A stretch of DNA of 64,000 bases from Bacillus carboniphilus (GCF_039522365.1 NZ_BAAADJ010000021.1:180383-244382), one strand, 5' to 3'; shown: positions 33,546 to 43,203, numbered from the stretch's first letter. The notes: generated from the letters alone by a model not told the origin. Made by a program: numbers and translations.

Positions 33546-34773
33546 ATTTATATCTGGATTTCATTCTTCGATTTTGTCGGTATTTCATACTACTTAAAAT
33601 AATCACAATCCCAATTACGATTAGGATGGTATTCCATAAAAGGGTGCTGGAAGAACGATTTACTTGAATATCTTTCTGAACAGAAAAGCTCGAATCCCTA
33701 TTTTTCTCGTTAGCAGGAGTAATATCTTTTAATTGGAAGGAAGTGACAACATTGCCATTTTGATTTGTGATGTTTAGCGTACCATTCTTTTGAATTTCCG
33801 GAGTGACTGTGTCCGAAAGTTGATGCGTATACGACAAATCCTTTACTGTTACAAACTCTGAGTCATCGAGAGAAAAATAAGTTTCTTTCTCAATCGATTC
33901 CGTTATGAAATTGGTAAATGCAAAATCCAGTAGTTCAACCGTGTCACTATATGCTTCTTGTTCATAGGAAGCCTTTAGTGTAACCACTATTAAATTCAGA
34001 TCTTTAGATTTGGCAGTAGTAACGAGTGTGAATCCAGATTGACTAACAAATCCATTTTTTCCACCTGTAATGCCTTCATACGGTATTTCGCCCCTTAACA
34101 TCCTATGATGGTTATATAAGGTCGTATCCCAAGACTCCCCATCCCATTCCATTTGTTTTGTACTAAAAATCTCTCTGAAGGTTTCGTTTTTCATGGCGTA
34201 CTGAGTAATCACTGCCATGTCTTTAGCAGTGGTTACATGGTCAGGGTGAAAGAGACCGTGTGGGTTTTCAAAATGTGTCTGAGCCACCCCAACTTCGTCT
34301 TCTAGGTACTGATTCAGATCATCTGCAAACTGTTCAACGGTTCCGCTTAAGTGTTCCGCGATTGCTACTCCCGCATCATTACCAGAGTTAATTAGTAAAC
34401 CTTGAAGAAGTTTCTTTAAGGAAACCTGTTCTCCTTCTTCTAGGTACACTCTAGTTCCATCTGTATATCTTGCATTTGTGCTTACCGTCACAATATCGTC
34501 TAATTGACCATGCTTTATAGCATAAAGAGCCGTGGCAATTTTAGTAATACTTGCAGGGTACATTTCGACATTTGCGTTCTTCTCATACAGAATCTGTCCT
34601 GAATCTGCTTCGAATATGATGGCTGCTTCACTAATGATGGATGGAGGAATAACGGTTTCTTCAGCTGAAACTTGAGTTGTATATATAGTAAATATTAAAA
34701 AAATAATTAAAATCATTGACCATATTTTCAAAACAAAGCACCTGTTTCTATCAATTGTTAAGGAAACGCTCAA
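33544..34773 (-). CDS. D-alanyl-D-alanine carboxypeptidase (peptidase S11), second copy
   Basis: Penicillin-binding-type carboxypeptidase of 409 residues, paralogous to the one at 5134-6252. Motifs are SxxK at S75-K78 (PASITK), SGN at 130-132 and KNG in GGKNGFVSQSG. The signal peptide ends near VSAEE; a C-terminal PBP5-type beta domain (VKDLSYTHQLS onward) and a final membrane helix follow. Start is TTG at 34773 with AGGAGG eight bases upstream. It is divergent from the MFS gene at 34930, the same arrangement as in the first copy. Confidence 0.92.
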   Translation of the reverse strand: MSVSLTIDRNRCFVLKIWSMILIIFLIFTIYTTQVSAEETVIPPSIISEAAIIFEADSGQILYEKNANVEMYPASITKIATALYAIKHGQLDDIVTVSTNARYTDGTRVYLEEGEQVSLKKLLQGLLINSGNDAGVAIAEHLSGTVEQFADDLNQYLEDEVGVAQTHFENPHGLFHPDHVTTAKDMAVITQYAMKNETFREIFSTKQMEWDGESWDTTLYNHHRMLRGEIPYEGITGGKNGFVSQSGFTLVTTAKSKDLNLIVVTLKASYEQEAYSDTVELLDFAFTNFITESIEKETYFSLDDSEFVTVKDLSYTHQLSDTVTPEIQKNGTLNITNQNGNVVTSFQLKDITPANEKNRDSSFSVQKDIQVNRSSSTLLWNTILIVIGIVIILSSMKYRQNRRMKSRYK

Positions 34774-34929
34774 ATAACGTACCTCCTAAGTATACTCGGA
34801 AAACACTAATTTCTCTATGGATATGGGCAAGCTGTAACGAATATGAAAAATTCTTGCAACTTCACCGTTTCATAATAAGGTGATTTTACGTAAAAGCTAT
34901 ATTTATGAATGAAATTATAGGAGCAGATC

Positions 34930-36249
34930 ATGATGATTGGTATAAGAAAGCTTGAAAAGTCTATTCGTATATTACTAGCAGGTGTGCTGCTATCGCATCT
35001 TGGAACATACCTTGTTACCCCGTTATTACCGATCATGCTTTCTCTAGAAGCTGGTCTAGCTGTTGGAAGAATCGGAATTGTCCTAGCAAGTAATGCCATT
35101 TCGTTTCAATTTGGGAGTATTGTAGGTGGTGTTTTGGCGGACCGAGTAGGAAGGCGGTTGATTATTGGACTTGGAGCTTTTATTGGCATGTTAGGTCTAA
35201 TTGGCTTTGGTTTTTTCCGTGATTACTGGCTCCTTCTTCTATCTGCGATTACTTTAGGTTTTGGTAATGGATTAAATGCTCCTTCAACCAAAGCAGCAAT
35301 TTCAGTGTTAGCTGCTGAGGAGAACCGCACAACTGCGTTTTCACTAAGGGGAATTGCTGCCAACATCGGAACTGGTACAGCAGGTATCGTCATCTTCTTT
35401 TTCATAACCGGATCTTCACAAATCATTTTCTTTATAGCTGCAGCAGTATACTTGTTACTGGCTTTAATGAGTTGGACTTTATTACCCAAACATTGTGGGA
35501 ATGAACCTTGTCCAGAGATGCCATTAGGAGCATATAAAGAAGTGTTTCAAAACAAATCTTTCCTCGTATTTGGCTTTGTCAGTATTTTTATTTGGGCTTT
35601 GTATACACAGCTCGCTCTTGTACTGCCATTAAGAGCAGCAGATGTATTAGCAAACCCTTCAAATGTTGCTCTTATTTGGACGATTAACAGCATCATCGTA
35701 ATCAGTACGCAAAGTTTAATTACGAATAAGTTTATTCTTCACCGACATCCATTAACGGCCATGGGAATTGGGATGGTGTTTATCGGATTAGGTTTGGGCT
35801 CTCTCTATTTTGCTAGCTCTTTTATTCATTTAGTATTCAGTGCAGCAACGTTTGTTATAGGGGAGATGTTAGTTCTCCCAACAACGGACAGCACAATCTC
35901 CCAGTTATCTAAAGCCCAGTTAATTGGAATATTCTTTGGGTTGGCAAACGTAATTTTTGGACTAGGGCAAGCGGGTGGAAACTTTGTCGGAGGTCAATTA
36001 TTGAGTGGTAGTGAAGATTATCCACTTTTGCCATGGCTTGTGTACGCCATCATCGGAGTTGTCATGGGCATCCTCATTATTATGTTGAAAAAATGGAAGC
36101 CATTGAACGACTCTTTAAAGAGTGCAGCTCAAAAAGATGGATCACCAAAACATGCTCCAAAAGTTTCTGTTGACTCTTCCCAACACAAAACACATCCTTT
36201 TAACAGCTGGGAGCCAGAAGTTTTTTTTCGGAAGAGAACGGATCCATAA
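34930..36249 (+). CDS. MFS transporter, second copy
   Basis: Twelve-helix major facilitator protein of 439 residues, closely similar along its whole length to that at 6445-7776. Shared features are GGVLADRVGRR (motif A), FGNGLNAPSTKAA, LLPKHCGNEPCPEMP in the central loop, where the other copy has CEDGPCPLIP, and the tail SWEPEVFFRKR. The paired cysteines in the central loop are kept in both and may matter for metal or thiol binding. The substrate is unknown. Starts at one of two adjacent ATGs after TAGGAG. A terminator follows. Confidence 0.88.
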   Translation: MMIGIRKLEKSIRILLAGVLLSHLGTYLVTPLLPIMLSLEAGLAVGRIGIVLASNAISFQFGSIVGGVLADRVGRRLIIGLGAFIGMLGLIGFGFFRDYWLLLLSAITLGFGNGLNAPSTKAAISVLAAEENRTTAFSLRGIAANIGTGTAGIVIFFFITGSSQIIFFIAAAVYLLLALMSWTLLPKHCGNEPCPEMPLGAYKEVFQNKSFLVFGFVSIFIWALYTQLALVLPLRAADVLANPSNVALIWTINSIIVISTQSLITNKFILHRHPLTAMGIGMVFIGLGLGSLYFASSFIHLVFSAATFVIGEMLVLPTTDSTISQLSKAQLIGIFFGLANVIFGLGQAGGNFVGGQLLSGSEDYPLLPWLVYAIIGVVMGILIIMLKKWKPLNDSLKSAAQKDGSPKHAPKVSVDSSQHKTHPFNSWEPEVFFRKRTDP

Positions 36250-36282
36250 TGTGAAAATGTAGTAGACAATTATTACTTTGAG

Positions 36283-36317
36283 GCATTACCATTGAAAAAT
36301 GGTAATGTCTTATTTTT
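36283..36317 (+). terminator. terminator between MFS and TVP38 genes
   Basis: GCATTACCATT at 36283-36293 pairs with AATGGTAATGT at 36298-36308 over GAAA, followed by CTTATTTTT. Confidence 0.8.
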
Positions 36318-36331
36318 GTAAGGAGAAATAA

Positions 36332-36886
36332 ATGGCTGAATGGACTATATCCATATTTGAACAATATAGTAACGTCGCGATCATATTAAGTATTATTCTG
36401 AATACAATCATTAGCATCTTAGGCATTATTCCAAGTGTGTTTCTGACGTCAGCAAATATATATTTTTGGGGATTCTGGGAAGGGACCATGATTTCTTTTT
36501 TAGGTGAGGTCATAGGAGCAGGAGTGTCCTTCCTCATTTTTAGAAAAGGGGGAAGGGATCTCGCTCATGAGAAGTTTGGGAATCACCCACGTGTCCGCAA
36601 GCTCTTAGTAGTACAAGGCAAAGAAGCTTTTTTTCTCATATTATCGTTAAGGTTATTACCTTTTATCCCATCAGGCATTATAACTTTAACAGCAGCCATT
36701 GGCTCAGTTTCGTTTTGGGTCTTTTTTGTTTCGAGTTCTATAGGGAAAATACCTGCTTTAATGATGGAGGCTTACTCTGTTCACGAGGTCATGGAGTGGA
36801 CAGTCCAAGGGAAAGTTATTTTGGCTATAGTAGGACTGGTTATTGGTCTATATGTGGTAAAAAATATAAAGCAAGCAAAAAAATAG
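36332..36886 (+). CDS. TVP38/TMEM64 (DedA superfamily) membrane protein, second copy
   Basis: Membrane protein of 184 residues with about five helices, paralogous to 4521-5084. Shared motifs are FWEGTMISFLGEVIGA (GEVIGA), LRLLPFIPSG and SSIGKIPALMMEA. It has its own RBS (AAGGAG) just after the MFS terminator and so can be expressed separately or by read-through. The lipid-related function of the superfamily is known in general; its role beside MFS and carboxypeptidase genes is not. Confidence 0.85.
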   Translation: MAEWTISIFEQYSNVAIILSIILNTIISILGIIPSVFLTSANIYFWGFWEGTMISFLGEVIGAGVSFLIFRKGGRDLAHEKFGNHPRVRKLLVVQGKEAFFLILSLRLLPFIPSGIITLTAAIGSVSFWVFFVSSSIGKIPALMMEAYSVHEVMEWTVQGKVILAIVGLVIGLYVVKNIKQAKK

Positions 36887-36916
36887 TAAACAAGGCGATT
36901 TATATTCTGGATGTTC

Positions 36917-36951
36917 AAAGCTACTCCTTATCATTACTGAGGAGTAGCTTT
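36917..36951. terminator. bidirectional terminator
   Basis: AAAGCTACTCCT at 36917-36928 pairs with AGGAGTAGCTTT at 36940-36951. It serves the TVP38 gene and the converging VOC gene. Confidence 0.85.
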
Positions 36952-36956
36952 ATTCT

Positions 36957-37370
36957 TTATTGCTGTTTAGTATAGTTTAGTTCCCAGATGATACCGAATG
37001 GATCTTGCACTTTCGCATATGTAGCACCCCAGAAAGTATCTTGAAGTTCCATTAAGATCTTACCATTTTCCACCATATGATCATAAATCTCTTTAATTTC
37101 AGCATCTGAATCAAAATCTAACACCAATGAAATGTTTGAGCCAACTTCTACAGTTTGATTAGGGAACGTGTCAGATACCATAAAGAACTGTTCACCCATT
37201 TCAAAACGCGCGTGTATGATTCGGTGATCCGCTTCTGGTGGAGTTGGAAAATCAGCCTCTCCAAATGTACTAAGGTTCGTAATCTCTCCTTTTAATACCT
37301 GCTTGTAAAACTCAAGAGCTTCTTTTGCATTTCCATTAAAAGTTAAATAGGGATTCGTTAATTTAAACAT
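36957..37370 (-). CDS. VOC/PhnB-like glyoxalase-fold protein
   Basis: Protein of 137 residues with the PhnB-type vicinal-oxygen-chelate fold: PYLTFNGNAKEALEFYKQVL at the start, DHRIIHARFEMGEQFFMVSD in the middle and TFWGATYAKVQDPFGIIWELN at the end. Members bind a metal or nothing and act on varied substrates; none can be assigned. The frame opens at 37400, but TGGAG is correctly spaced only for the ATG at 37370, where homologues begin (MFKLTNPYL). Confidence 0.85.
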   Translation of the reverse strand: MFKLTNPYLTFNGNAKEALEFYKQVLKGEITNLSTFGEADFPTPPEADHRIIHARFEMGEQFFMVSDTFPNQTVEVGSNISLVLDFDSDAEIKEIYDHMVENGKILMELQDTFWGATYAKVQDPFGIIWELNYTKQQ

Positions 37371-37579
37371 ATGAACAACTCCATTCCGTTTTATATTCAC
37401 ATCATAAGAACATTAGTTCGTATATGTCAACTGATTATTTGGTAAAAGTAAATAAAAATTTAAAAAGAAAGGCGTCCATTTTTGTTTAATTCTTCTATAG
37501 TTAAAATATTCTAAAAATTGTAACATTAAAGTATAGGAAAGTTCATCAAGACAATCGTTATGAAAAAGGGTGATAGGCG

Positions 37580-38755
37580 ATGTTTAAGCAATCAAGAAAA
37601 ATGGAGCAGATTCCTCCCTATATGTTTGCTGAGTTTGCTAGGAAAAAAGCCGAGATGATTAAAGCCGGTGTGGATGTCATTGATTTAGGAATCGGTGACC
37701 CTGATTTACCAACCCCTGAACATATTGTTGAAAAGCTTGTTGAAGAAGCCCGAAAGCCTGAGAACTCGAAGTACCCTAGTTTTATAGGACATCCTGCTTT
37801 TAGAAAAGCAGTCGCCCATTTTTACAAAAGAGAATTTGATGTGGAACTAGATCCAGATACAGAGGTCCTAGCCTTAATCGGATCTAAAGAAGGGATTGCA
37901 CATATCGTACCAACTGTTTTAAACCCAGGAGATTACTGTTTAATTCCAGATCCAGGGTATCCGCCATATCGTATGGCAACTTATTTAGCCGAAGCAAATG
38001 TCCAATATATGCCGCTCAAAAAGGAGAACCAATTCAAGCCTATTTTCACTGACATTCCTCAAGATATCTTACCTTTAGCCAAGCTAATGTTTCTTAATTA
38101 TCCAGGTAACCCTACTGCGTCAACTGTTGACCTCAAATTTTACGAAGATGCCATTGCCTTTGCCCGTAAACACAATATCATTATTGCACAAGATTCTGCC
38201 TATAATATGATCACTTTTCAAAACTATAAAGCTCCTAGTGTTCTCCAAGTGGAAGGTGCAAAGGAGGTTGCTGTAGAGTTTGGCTCATTATCAAAGACTT
38301 ATAGTATGACAGGATACCGAATTGGATATGTAGTTGGAAACAAGGACGTTATTAAATCGTTGTCTGTCTATAAAAGTAATACAGATACCGGTCAGTTTAC
38401 ACCCATTCAGCTAGCAGCTGCATATGCCCTAAATGGAGATCAAAGCTGTATAGGCAAGCATAACACCATTTATTGGGAGAGAATGAAGGCGATGATTGAG
38501 GGTTTAAAGGCTATTGATGTAGAGGTAGAACCACCAAAAGGGTCCTTTTTCATTTGGGCTCCAACACCAAAGGGCTATACCTCAAGTGAATTTGCAAGTA
38601 CTGTCTTAGAGCAAACGGGAGTGATTATAACACCAGGAAATGCTTTTGGACCATCGGGGGAAGGGTATTTTAGAGTTTCATTGTCTTTACCAAATGATGT
38701 TTTAGCCGATGCGATTGATAGAATCAAGAAAAATATAAAATTATCCAAAAAGTGA
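37580..38755 (+). CDS. PLP-dependent class I/II aminotransferase
   Basis: Fold-type I aminotransferase of 391 residues. Cofactor motifs are NYPGNPTA, AQDSAYNMI (Asp to pyridine N) and SLSKTYSMTGYRIGY, which holds the Schiff-base Lys; FFRVSLS near the end (GYFRVSLS) provides the carboxylate-binding Arg. It resembles the LL-diaminopimelate aminotransferase/AspC-like group, but in this catabolic setting it more likely transaminates an amino acid from the pathway. It is coupled to the aldehyde dehydrogenase gene 14 bases downstream. Confidence 0.88.
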   Translation: MFKQSRKMEQIPPYMFAEFARKKAEMIKAGVDVIDLGIGDPDLPTPEHIVEKLVEEARKPENSKYPSFIGHPAFRKAVAHFYKREFDVELDPDTEVLALIGSKEGIAHIVPTVLNPGDYCLIPDPGYPPYRMATYLAEANVQYMPLKKENQFKPIFTDIPQDILPLAKLMFLNYPGNPTASTVDLKFYEDAIAFARKHNIIIAQDSAYNMITFQNYKAPSVLQVEGAKEVAVEFGSLSKTYSMTGYRIGYVVGNKDVIKSLSVYKSNTDTGQFTPIQLAAAYALNGDQSCIGKHNTIYWERMKAMIEGLKAIDVEVEPPKGSFFIWAPTPKGYTSSEFASTVLEQTGVIITPGNAFGPSGEGYFRVSLSLPNDVLADAIDRIKKNIKLSKK

Positions 38756-38769
38756 GAGGAGAAATGTCC

Positions 38770-40299
38770 ATGAATAAACAAACAACATCCCAAACAGGTA
38801 CAAAAGTACAACAGCAAACCAAAAAATACTTAAACTATATTAATGGTGAATGGGTTGCCTCCGTTTCTGGAAAATTTTCAAAAAATGTGAATCCAGCTAC
38901 AGGGGAATGCTTAGGTGAAGTTCCACAATCAACAAAAGAAGACGTGGATCTAGCTGTATTAGCAGCTAAGAAAGCTCAAAAGTCTTGGAGGATTGTTCCT
39001 GCCCCAGAAAGAGCCGAAATCTTATATGAAGTTGGAAGACTTTTAAAGGAAAAGAAAGAAGAGCTATCACAAATTCTCACAAGTGAAATGGGAAAAGTTA
39101 TTGCTGAAGCACGAGGGGAAGTTCAGGAAGCTATTGATATGGCTTACTATATGGCAGGAGAGGGTCGCCGGTTATTTGGAGACACAGTTCCGTCTGAATT
39201 GCGAAATAAGTTTGCCATGAGCGTTCGTGTGCCAGTCGGAATTGCTGGACTCATTACTCCATGGAACTTTCCTATTGCTATTGCTTCATGGAAGTCCCTT
39301 CCAGCCTTAGTAGCAGGAAATGCTGTTGTCTGGAAGCCTGCATCTGAAACTCCATTTTTAGCGGCTGAATTTGTCAAAATTTATGAAGAGGCTGGCTTAC
39401 CAAAAGGCTTATTAAACTTAGTTTTTGGTAGCGGTGGAGTGGTTGGTAATGCAATTGTTGAGCATCCTGATATAGATATCGTTTCCTTTACTGGTTCCAA
39501 TGAAATCGGCCGTCAAATCAATGAGCGTGCAGGTGGGATGTTAAAACGGACTTCCCTTGAAATGGGAGGGAAAAATGCTGTTACAGTTCTGGAGGATGCA
39601 AATCTAGATCTTGCTGTCGACGGAATTATCTGGAGTGCATTTGGGACAGCAGGTCAAAGATGTACGGCCTGCAGTCGCGTCATTGTACATGAAGCTGTAA
39701 AAGAAGAGCTTGAACGAAAATTATTGGAAAGAGTCTCCAAGCTGAAAATTGGAAATGGGTTAGATGAGTCTGTTGATGTTGGTCCGGTTATCAATAAGGC
39801 TTCATTAAAGAGAATTGATAACTATGTGAAGATTGGTGTAAAAGAAGGAGCAAAGCTACTGTGTGGTGGTGAAATCTTGTCAGGTGGAGAGTACGATCAA
39901 GGTCACTACTACGCACCGACACTTTTTACTGACGTAACGTCTGATATGACGATTGCTCAAGAAGAAATCTTTGGTCCCGTTACTTCTATTATTCCTGTAA
40001 AAAGCTTAGAGGAAGCAATTGAGGTCAATAACAGTGTTGAATTTGGACTTTCAAGCTCCATTTTCTCTCAAGATGTGAATCGAGTATTCCAAGCTATGCG
40101 TGATTTAGATACGGGAATTGTATATGTGAACGCAGGGACGACTGGGGCCGAGATTCACTTACCATTTGGGGGAACAAAAGGGACTGGAAATGGCCATAGG
40201 GATTCTGGTGTTGCGGCACTAGATGTCTTCACTGAATGGAGATCTGTTTATGTAGATTACAGCGGGACTCTTCAGAGGGCTCAAATTGATAACAAGTAA
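38770..40299 (+). CDS. NAD(P)-dependent aldehyde dehydrogenase
   Basis: ALDH-superfamily enzyme of 509 residues. Catalytic Cys lies in GTAGQRCTAC and the general-base Glu in SLEMGGKN; the oxyanion Asn is in TPWNFP. The C-terminal signature TTGAEIHLPFGGTKGTGNG is close to that of ALDH7/aminoadipate-semialdehyde-type and related bacterial enzymes, so an amino-aldehyde is a reasonable substrate guess. Among several in-frame starts the ATG at 38770 has GAGGAG at nine bases. It follows the aminotransferase and ends in a strong shared terminator. Confidence 0.88.
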   Translation: MNKQTTSQTGTKVQQQTKKYLNYINGEWVASVSGKFSKNVNPATGECLGEVPQSTKEDVDLAVLAAKKAQKSWRIVPAPERAEILYEVGRLLKEKKEELSQILTSEMGKVIAEARGEVQEAIDMAYYMAGEGRRLFGDTVPSELRNKFAMSVRVPVGIAGLITPWNFPIAIASWKSLPALVAGNAVVWKPASETPFLAAEFVKIYEEAGLPKGLLNLVFGSGGVVGNAIVEHPDIDIVSFTGSNEIGRQINERAGGMLKRTSLEMGGKNAVTVLEDANLDLAVDGIIWSAFGTAGQRCTACSRVIVHEAVKEELERKLLERVSKLKIGNGLDESVDVGPVINKASLKRIDNYVKIGVKEGAKLLCGGEILSGGEYDQGHYYAPTLFTDVTSDMTIAQEEIFGPVTSIIPVKSLEEAIEVNNSVEFGLSSSIFSQDVNRVFQAMRDLDTGIVYVNAGTTGAEIHLPFGGTKGTGNGHRDSGVAALDVFTEWRSVYVDYSGTLQRAQIDNK

Positions 40300-40305
40300 G
40301 AGAAT

Positions 40306-40348
40306 CTGATAAAAAGACCCCCTCTTATTTAGAGGGGGATCTTATCAG
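40306..40348. terminator. bidirectional terminator
   Basis: A long stem (CTGATAAAAAGACCCCCTCT with AGAGGGGGATCTTATCAG) separates the converging aldehyde dehydrogenase and CdaR-type regulator genes and overlaps the regulator's stop codon. Confidence 0.88.
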
Positions 40349-41553
40349 GAAACAGGCTCTTTATTTTCTTCGTAGCATTGGATTGCAGCATGTAATAACA
40401 TACAATGTTCGAAATTACTTGTATCCAGAGAGGTTAGTTCCTTTAATTTTTCTAATCGATATATAAGAGTGTTCCGATGGATAAACATGTTCCTTGAGGC
40501 TACACTCATATTCATATTATTTTTACAAAACATTGTAAAAGTTTCGGCCAACACATTGTAATTGTCTGCTTCCGTTAATGGTGAGATAAGCTTAATTAGC
40601 TTTTTCTTATATTCACCTGTTAGTTCTTTAGAAAGTAATTTTAACAATGTCTCTCTTTCGTTATAAAAGAATATATTAGCATTTGAATCTGTTGCACCAA
40701 CATTCATCGCTTTTTTGGCATTACTATACGACTCTGAGGCTCCGGAAATACCAGTTCCAATATCACCAACAGAGATGGTTGCGGATACTTTGTACTTTGC
40801 TTCTAAAAACGTATTAAGTCGTTGAAGTTTTGCCTCAAGTTGATGCTGCAGTAGAGGAAACGAATGTTCATCGGAAAGTGATTTAAAGATAATAAATCTT
40901 TCAATGTTTAAAAAGGAAATTAAGTCATTATTGGATTCATGAAATAGCAAGTAAAGAAAGTCTAGAACTTCCCTTTGAAAATATTGAAGTTGAAAGCTCC
41001 CATAAAGGGCTTCATTTGTTTGTTTAGTAGATATGTTCTTTGAGAGAGACTGTATATCAATGAGTAAACAAACTTTATCTGTTTCTAAATCATAATCTAG
41101 TAGTTTTGCATACTGATAAATATGTAGGTTAGCATCTGATTCTTTATAGTGAATCATTTGATGAATAAATACTTCAATCATTTTTTCTTTAAGTTCTATC
41201 ATTTCTTTTCTAAATGCTTCTTGGCACATCATTTCAACATGATTTTTGACTAAGTGAACATATTTCTCGATTTCTCCAGGTTCACCTACAATTCCTAGTA
41301 CTCCAATGACATTGTTATTAAACCTTATTGGGACAGAAATACCGGGGAGAATTTCATTTTCTATTTCATTTTCACAATTTACCATTCTGTCATTTTTAAT
41401 AACTTCCAATGAAGGTTTATGGAATAAGCCAATCCGTTTTTTATCAGTGGAACCAATAATATACCCTTCATTATCCGTAATGCTAATGGGGAATTGTAAG
41501 ACTTCACTTGTCTTTTCAGCAATCCCTTGTGCAATGTGTTCAAGAATTCGCAT
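40345..41553 (-). CDS. CdaR/PucR-family transcriptional regulator
   Basis: Regulator of 402 residues. The N-terminal ~130 residues form a diacid-recognition sensor domain (IAEKTSEVLQFPISITDNEGYIIGSTD, then LPGISVPIRFNNNVIGVLGIVG, quoted in part). A GGDEF-like degenerate middle follows, and the C-terminus has the PucR-type helix-turn-helix (NMFIHRNTLIYRLEKL). CdaR proteins activate sugar-diacid or carboxylate catabolism. Its place between the aminotransferase/ALDH pair and the divergent amine-oxidase gene makes it the likely regulator of this island, with a carboxylic-acid intermediate as inducer; that is inference. RBS AAAGGGTG precedes the ATG. Confidence 0.9.
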   Translation of the reverse strand: MRILEHIAQGIAEKTSEVLQFPISITDNEGYIIGSTDKKRIGLFHKPSLEVIKNDRMVNCENEIENEILPGISVPIRFNNNVIGVLGIVGEPGEIEKYVHLVKNHVEMMCQEAFRKEMIELKEKMIEVFIHQMIHYKESDANLHIYQYAKLLDYDLETDKVCLLIDIQSLSKNISTKQTNEALYGSFQLQYFQREVLDFLYLLFHESNNDLISFLNIERFIIFKSLSDEHSFPLLQHQLEAKLQRLNTFLEAKYKVSATISVGDIGTGISGASESYSNAKKAMNVGATDSNANIFFYNERETLLKLLSKELTGEYKKKLIKLISPLTEADNYNVLAETFTMFCKNNMNMSVASRNMFIHRNTLIYRLEKLKELTSLDTSNFEHCMLLHAAIQCYEENKEPVS

Positions 41554-41733
41554 ATACTCACCCTTTCTTGATCCATATGTAATAAGGTTGTTTGTCCATC
41601 ATACAAAAGAAATAAAAAATCAACTTAATAATACCAGTTTTTTAGTCAAAATGTACATATTATTGCGAATATTTATAATTTATAATTATTTAAACAGTTT
41701 CTTCCAGTTTGTACGGTTATAAATTTTGACATT

Positions 41734-41748
41734 TTGCAAACGCTTTCT
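41734..41748 (+). promoter_or_regulatory. cre site (CcpA operator)
   Basis: TTGCAAACGCTTTCT matches the cre consensus WTGNAANCGNWNNCW at every defined position. A -35-like TTGACA (41726-41731) stands just before it. It lies in the divergent region between the regulator and the amine oxidase, predicting glucose repression of the island. Confidence 0.75.
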
Positions 41749-41819
41749 CTCGTTTTTGTAATCTATTATCCCGTAAAGTATGTTGCATAAATTTTAGAAA
41801 TGATCAAGGGGGACTTATA

Positions 41820-43160
41820 GTGAGAAATATTCAGAATGACTATGATGTCATAATAATTGGAGGCGGTTTCTCTGGTATCACAGCGGCTAGAGAACTAAGC
41901 CTTCTAGGTCATAAGGTAGCAATTTTAGAGGCTCGGGATCGGCTAGGTGGGAGAACGTGGTGCGATCAACGTTTAAATACCATGTTAGAAATGGGTGGAA
42001 CATACGTCCATTGGTATCAGCCACATGTTTGGACAGAAATTACTCGCTATGGTCTTGAGTTAGTGACAGCTCCAAAGGCTACAAGGGTTTATTGGATTTC
42101 AGAAGGTAAAACCCATCATGCACCAGTTGAAGAATATAAAGATAAATTAAAATCAACCGTTGAACGTCTAATGAGTGAAAGCCATAAATACTTGCCATTA
42201 CCATACGACCCACTTCATTCTCCACAATTACACGACATTGACAGTATGACAGCAGAAGAATTTATGCGGAATGTTGGTTTAACTAAAGAAGAATTCGATA
42301 TCTTGCATGGATGGGTGGCTTCAGACTTCTGTGGAAATCCAGCAGAGGGTGCCGTAACACAAATTTTCCGATGGTGGGTGTTCTCACAAGGAAACTGGAA
42401 CACTCAAAGTGCCATGATTTCTACCTACCGATTGAAAGAAGGTACTAAAGCGCTGATTGATTGTATGGCAGCTGATACAAAGGCCGATTTTATACTTTCA
42501 ACGGTCGTTAAAAAAGTCCAACATACTCAAGACTCGGTCGCAGTTACAACGGGCGATGGAACCGTTTATACAGGCAAATCTGTAATTGTTACAGTACCGC
42601 TAACCACTCTCCAAGATATTCAATTTGAACCGCAACTTTCCCAAGAAAAACAAGCTGCATCTAAAGAGGGGCAGACGTCAAAAGGTGTAAAAGTATGGGC
42701 AAGAGTTAAAGGAGAATTAGAACCATTTGATGCGCTTGCACCTGGAAATTATCCACTTAACTCCGTTCACTTAGATCGGTATGTAGATGGAGACAGCATC
42801 ATAGTTGGATTTGGTCCAAGTGTAGACTGGCTAAGTCCAACAGATCGCGAGGGAGTAGAAAAAGCACTTCGCTACTGGATTCCTGAAATTGAAGTAATTG
42901 AGAGTACGGGTCATGACTGGGTAAATGATGAATACTCGAGAGAAACCTGGCCTATGTTGAAACCAAACCAATTGACCACTTATTTTAATGAGTGGCATAC
43001 ACCAGAAAACGGTGTTTATTTAGCTGGTTCCACGTATGCAAAGGGATGGGCAAGTTTCATTGATGGGGCGATCGAAAGTGGGCTTACTGTGAGTAGAAAG
43101 GTTCATAAACAGTTAACTGGAGAGAAAGCATTTTCGAATCACTCACATGTGAACCAGTAA
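41820..43160 (+). CDS. flavin-dependent amine oxidase
   Basis: FAD-binding monoamine-oxidase family protein of 446 residues. The dinucleotide-binding motif is IIIGGGFSGITAARELS and the family signature EARDRLGGRTWC follows; the C-terminal FAD-binding segment is GVYLAGSTYAKGWASFIDGAIESG. It should oxidise a primary or secondary amine to an imine with O2, giving an aldehyde after hydrolysis. Start is GTG at 41820 after AAGGGGGA. It has its own terminator, and a cre site is upstream. Confidence 0.9.
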   Translation: MRNIQNDYDVIIIGGGFSGITAARELSLLGHKVAILEARDRLGGRTWCDQRLNTMLEMGGTYVHWYQPHVWTEITRYGLELVTAPKATRVYWISEGKTHHAPVEEYKDKLKSTVERLMSESHKYLPLPYDPLHSPQLHDIDSMTAEEFMRNVGLTKEEFDILHGWVASDFCGNPAEGAVTQIFRWWVFSQGNWNTQSAMISTYRLKEGTKALIDCMAADTKADFILSTVVKKVQHTQDSVAVTTGDGTVYTGKSVIVTVPLTTLQDIQFEPQLSQEKQAASKEGQTSKGVKVWARVKGELEPFDALAPGNYPLNSVHLDRYVDGDSIIVGFGPSVDWLSPTDREGVEKALRYWIPEIEVIESTGHDWVNDEYSRETWPMLKPNQLTTYFNEWHTPENGVYLAGSTYAKGWASFIDGAIESGLTVSRKVHKQLTGEKAFSNHSHVNQ

Positions 43161-43176
43161 GCTAATCTACTATGGA

Positions 43177-43203
43177 GTGTCCCTTGTTATGGGACACTTT
43201 TCT
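43177..43203 (+). terminator. terminator after amine oxidase
   Basis: GTGTCCC at 43177-43183 pairs with GGGACAC at 43191-43197, followed by TTTTCTT. Confidence 0.82.

Noticed and set aside
37580..38755. LL-diaminopimelate aminotransferase for lysine synthesis
   Set aside because: Sequence is of that broad group, but position in a catabolic operon with an aldehyde dehydrogenase argues for degradation.
41720..41750. Possible sigma-54 promoter before the amine oxidase
   Set aside because: TTGACAT and TTTGCA are too close to be -24/-12 elements, and GG/GC spacing is wrong; a cre box explains the sequence better.
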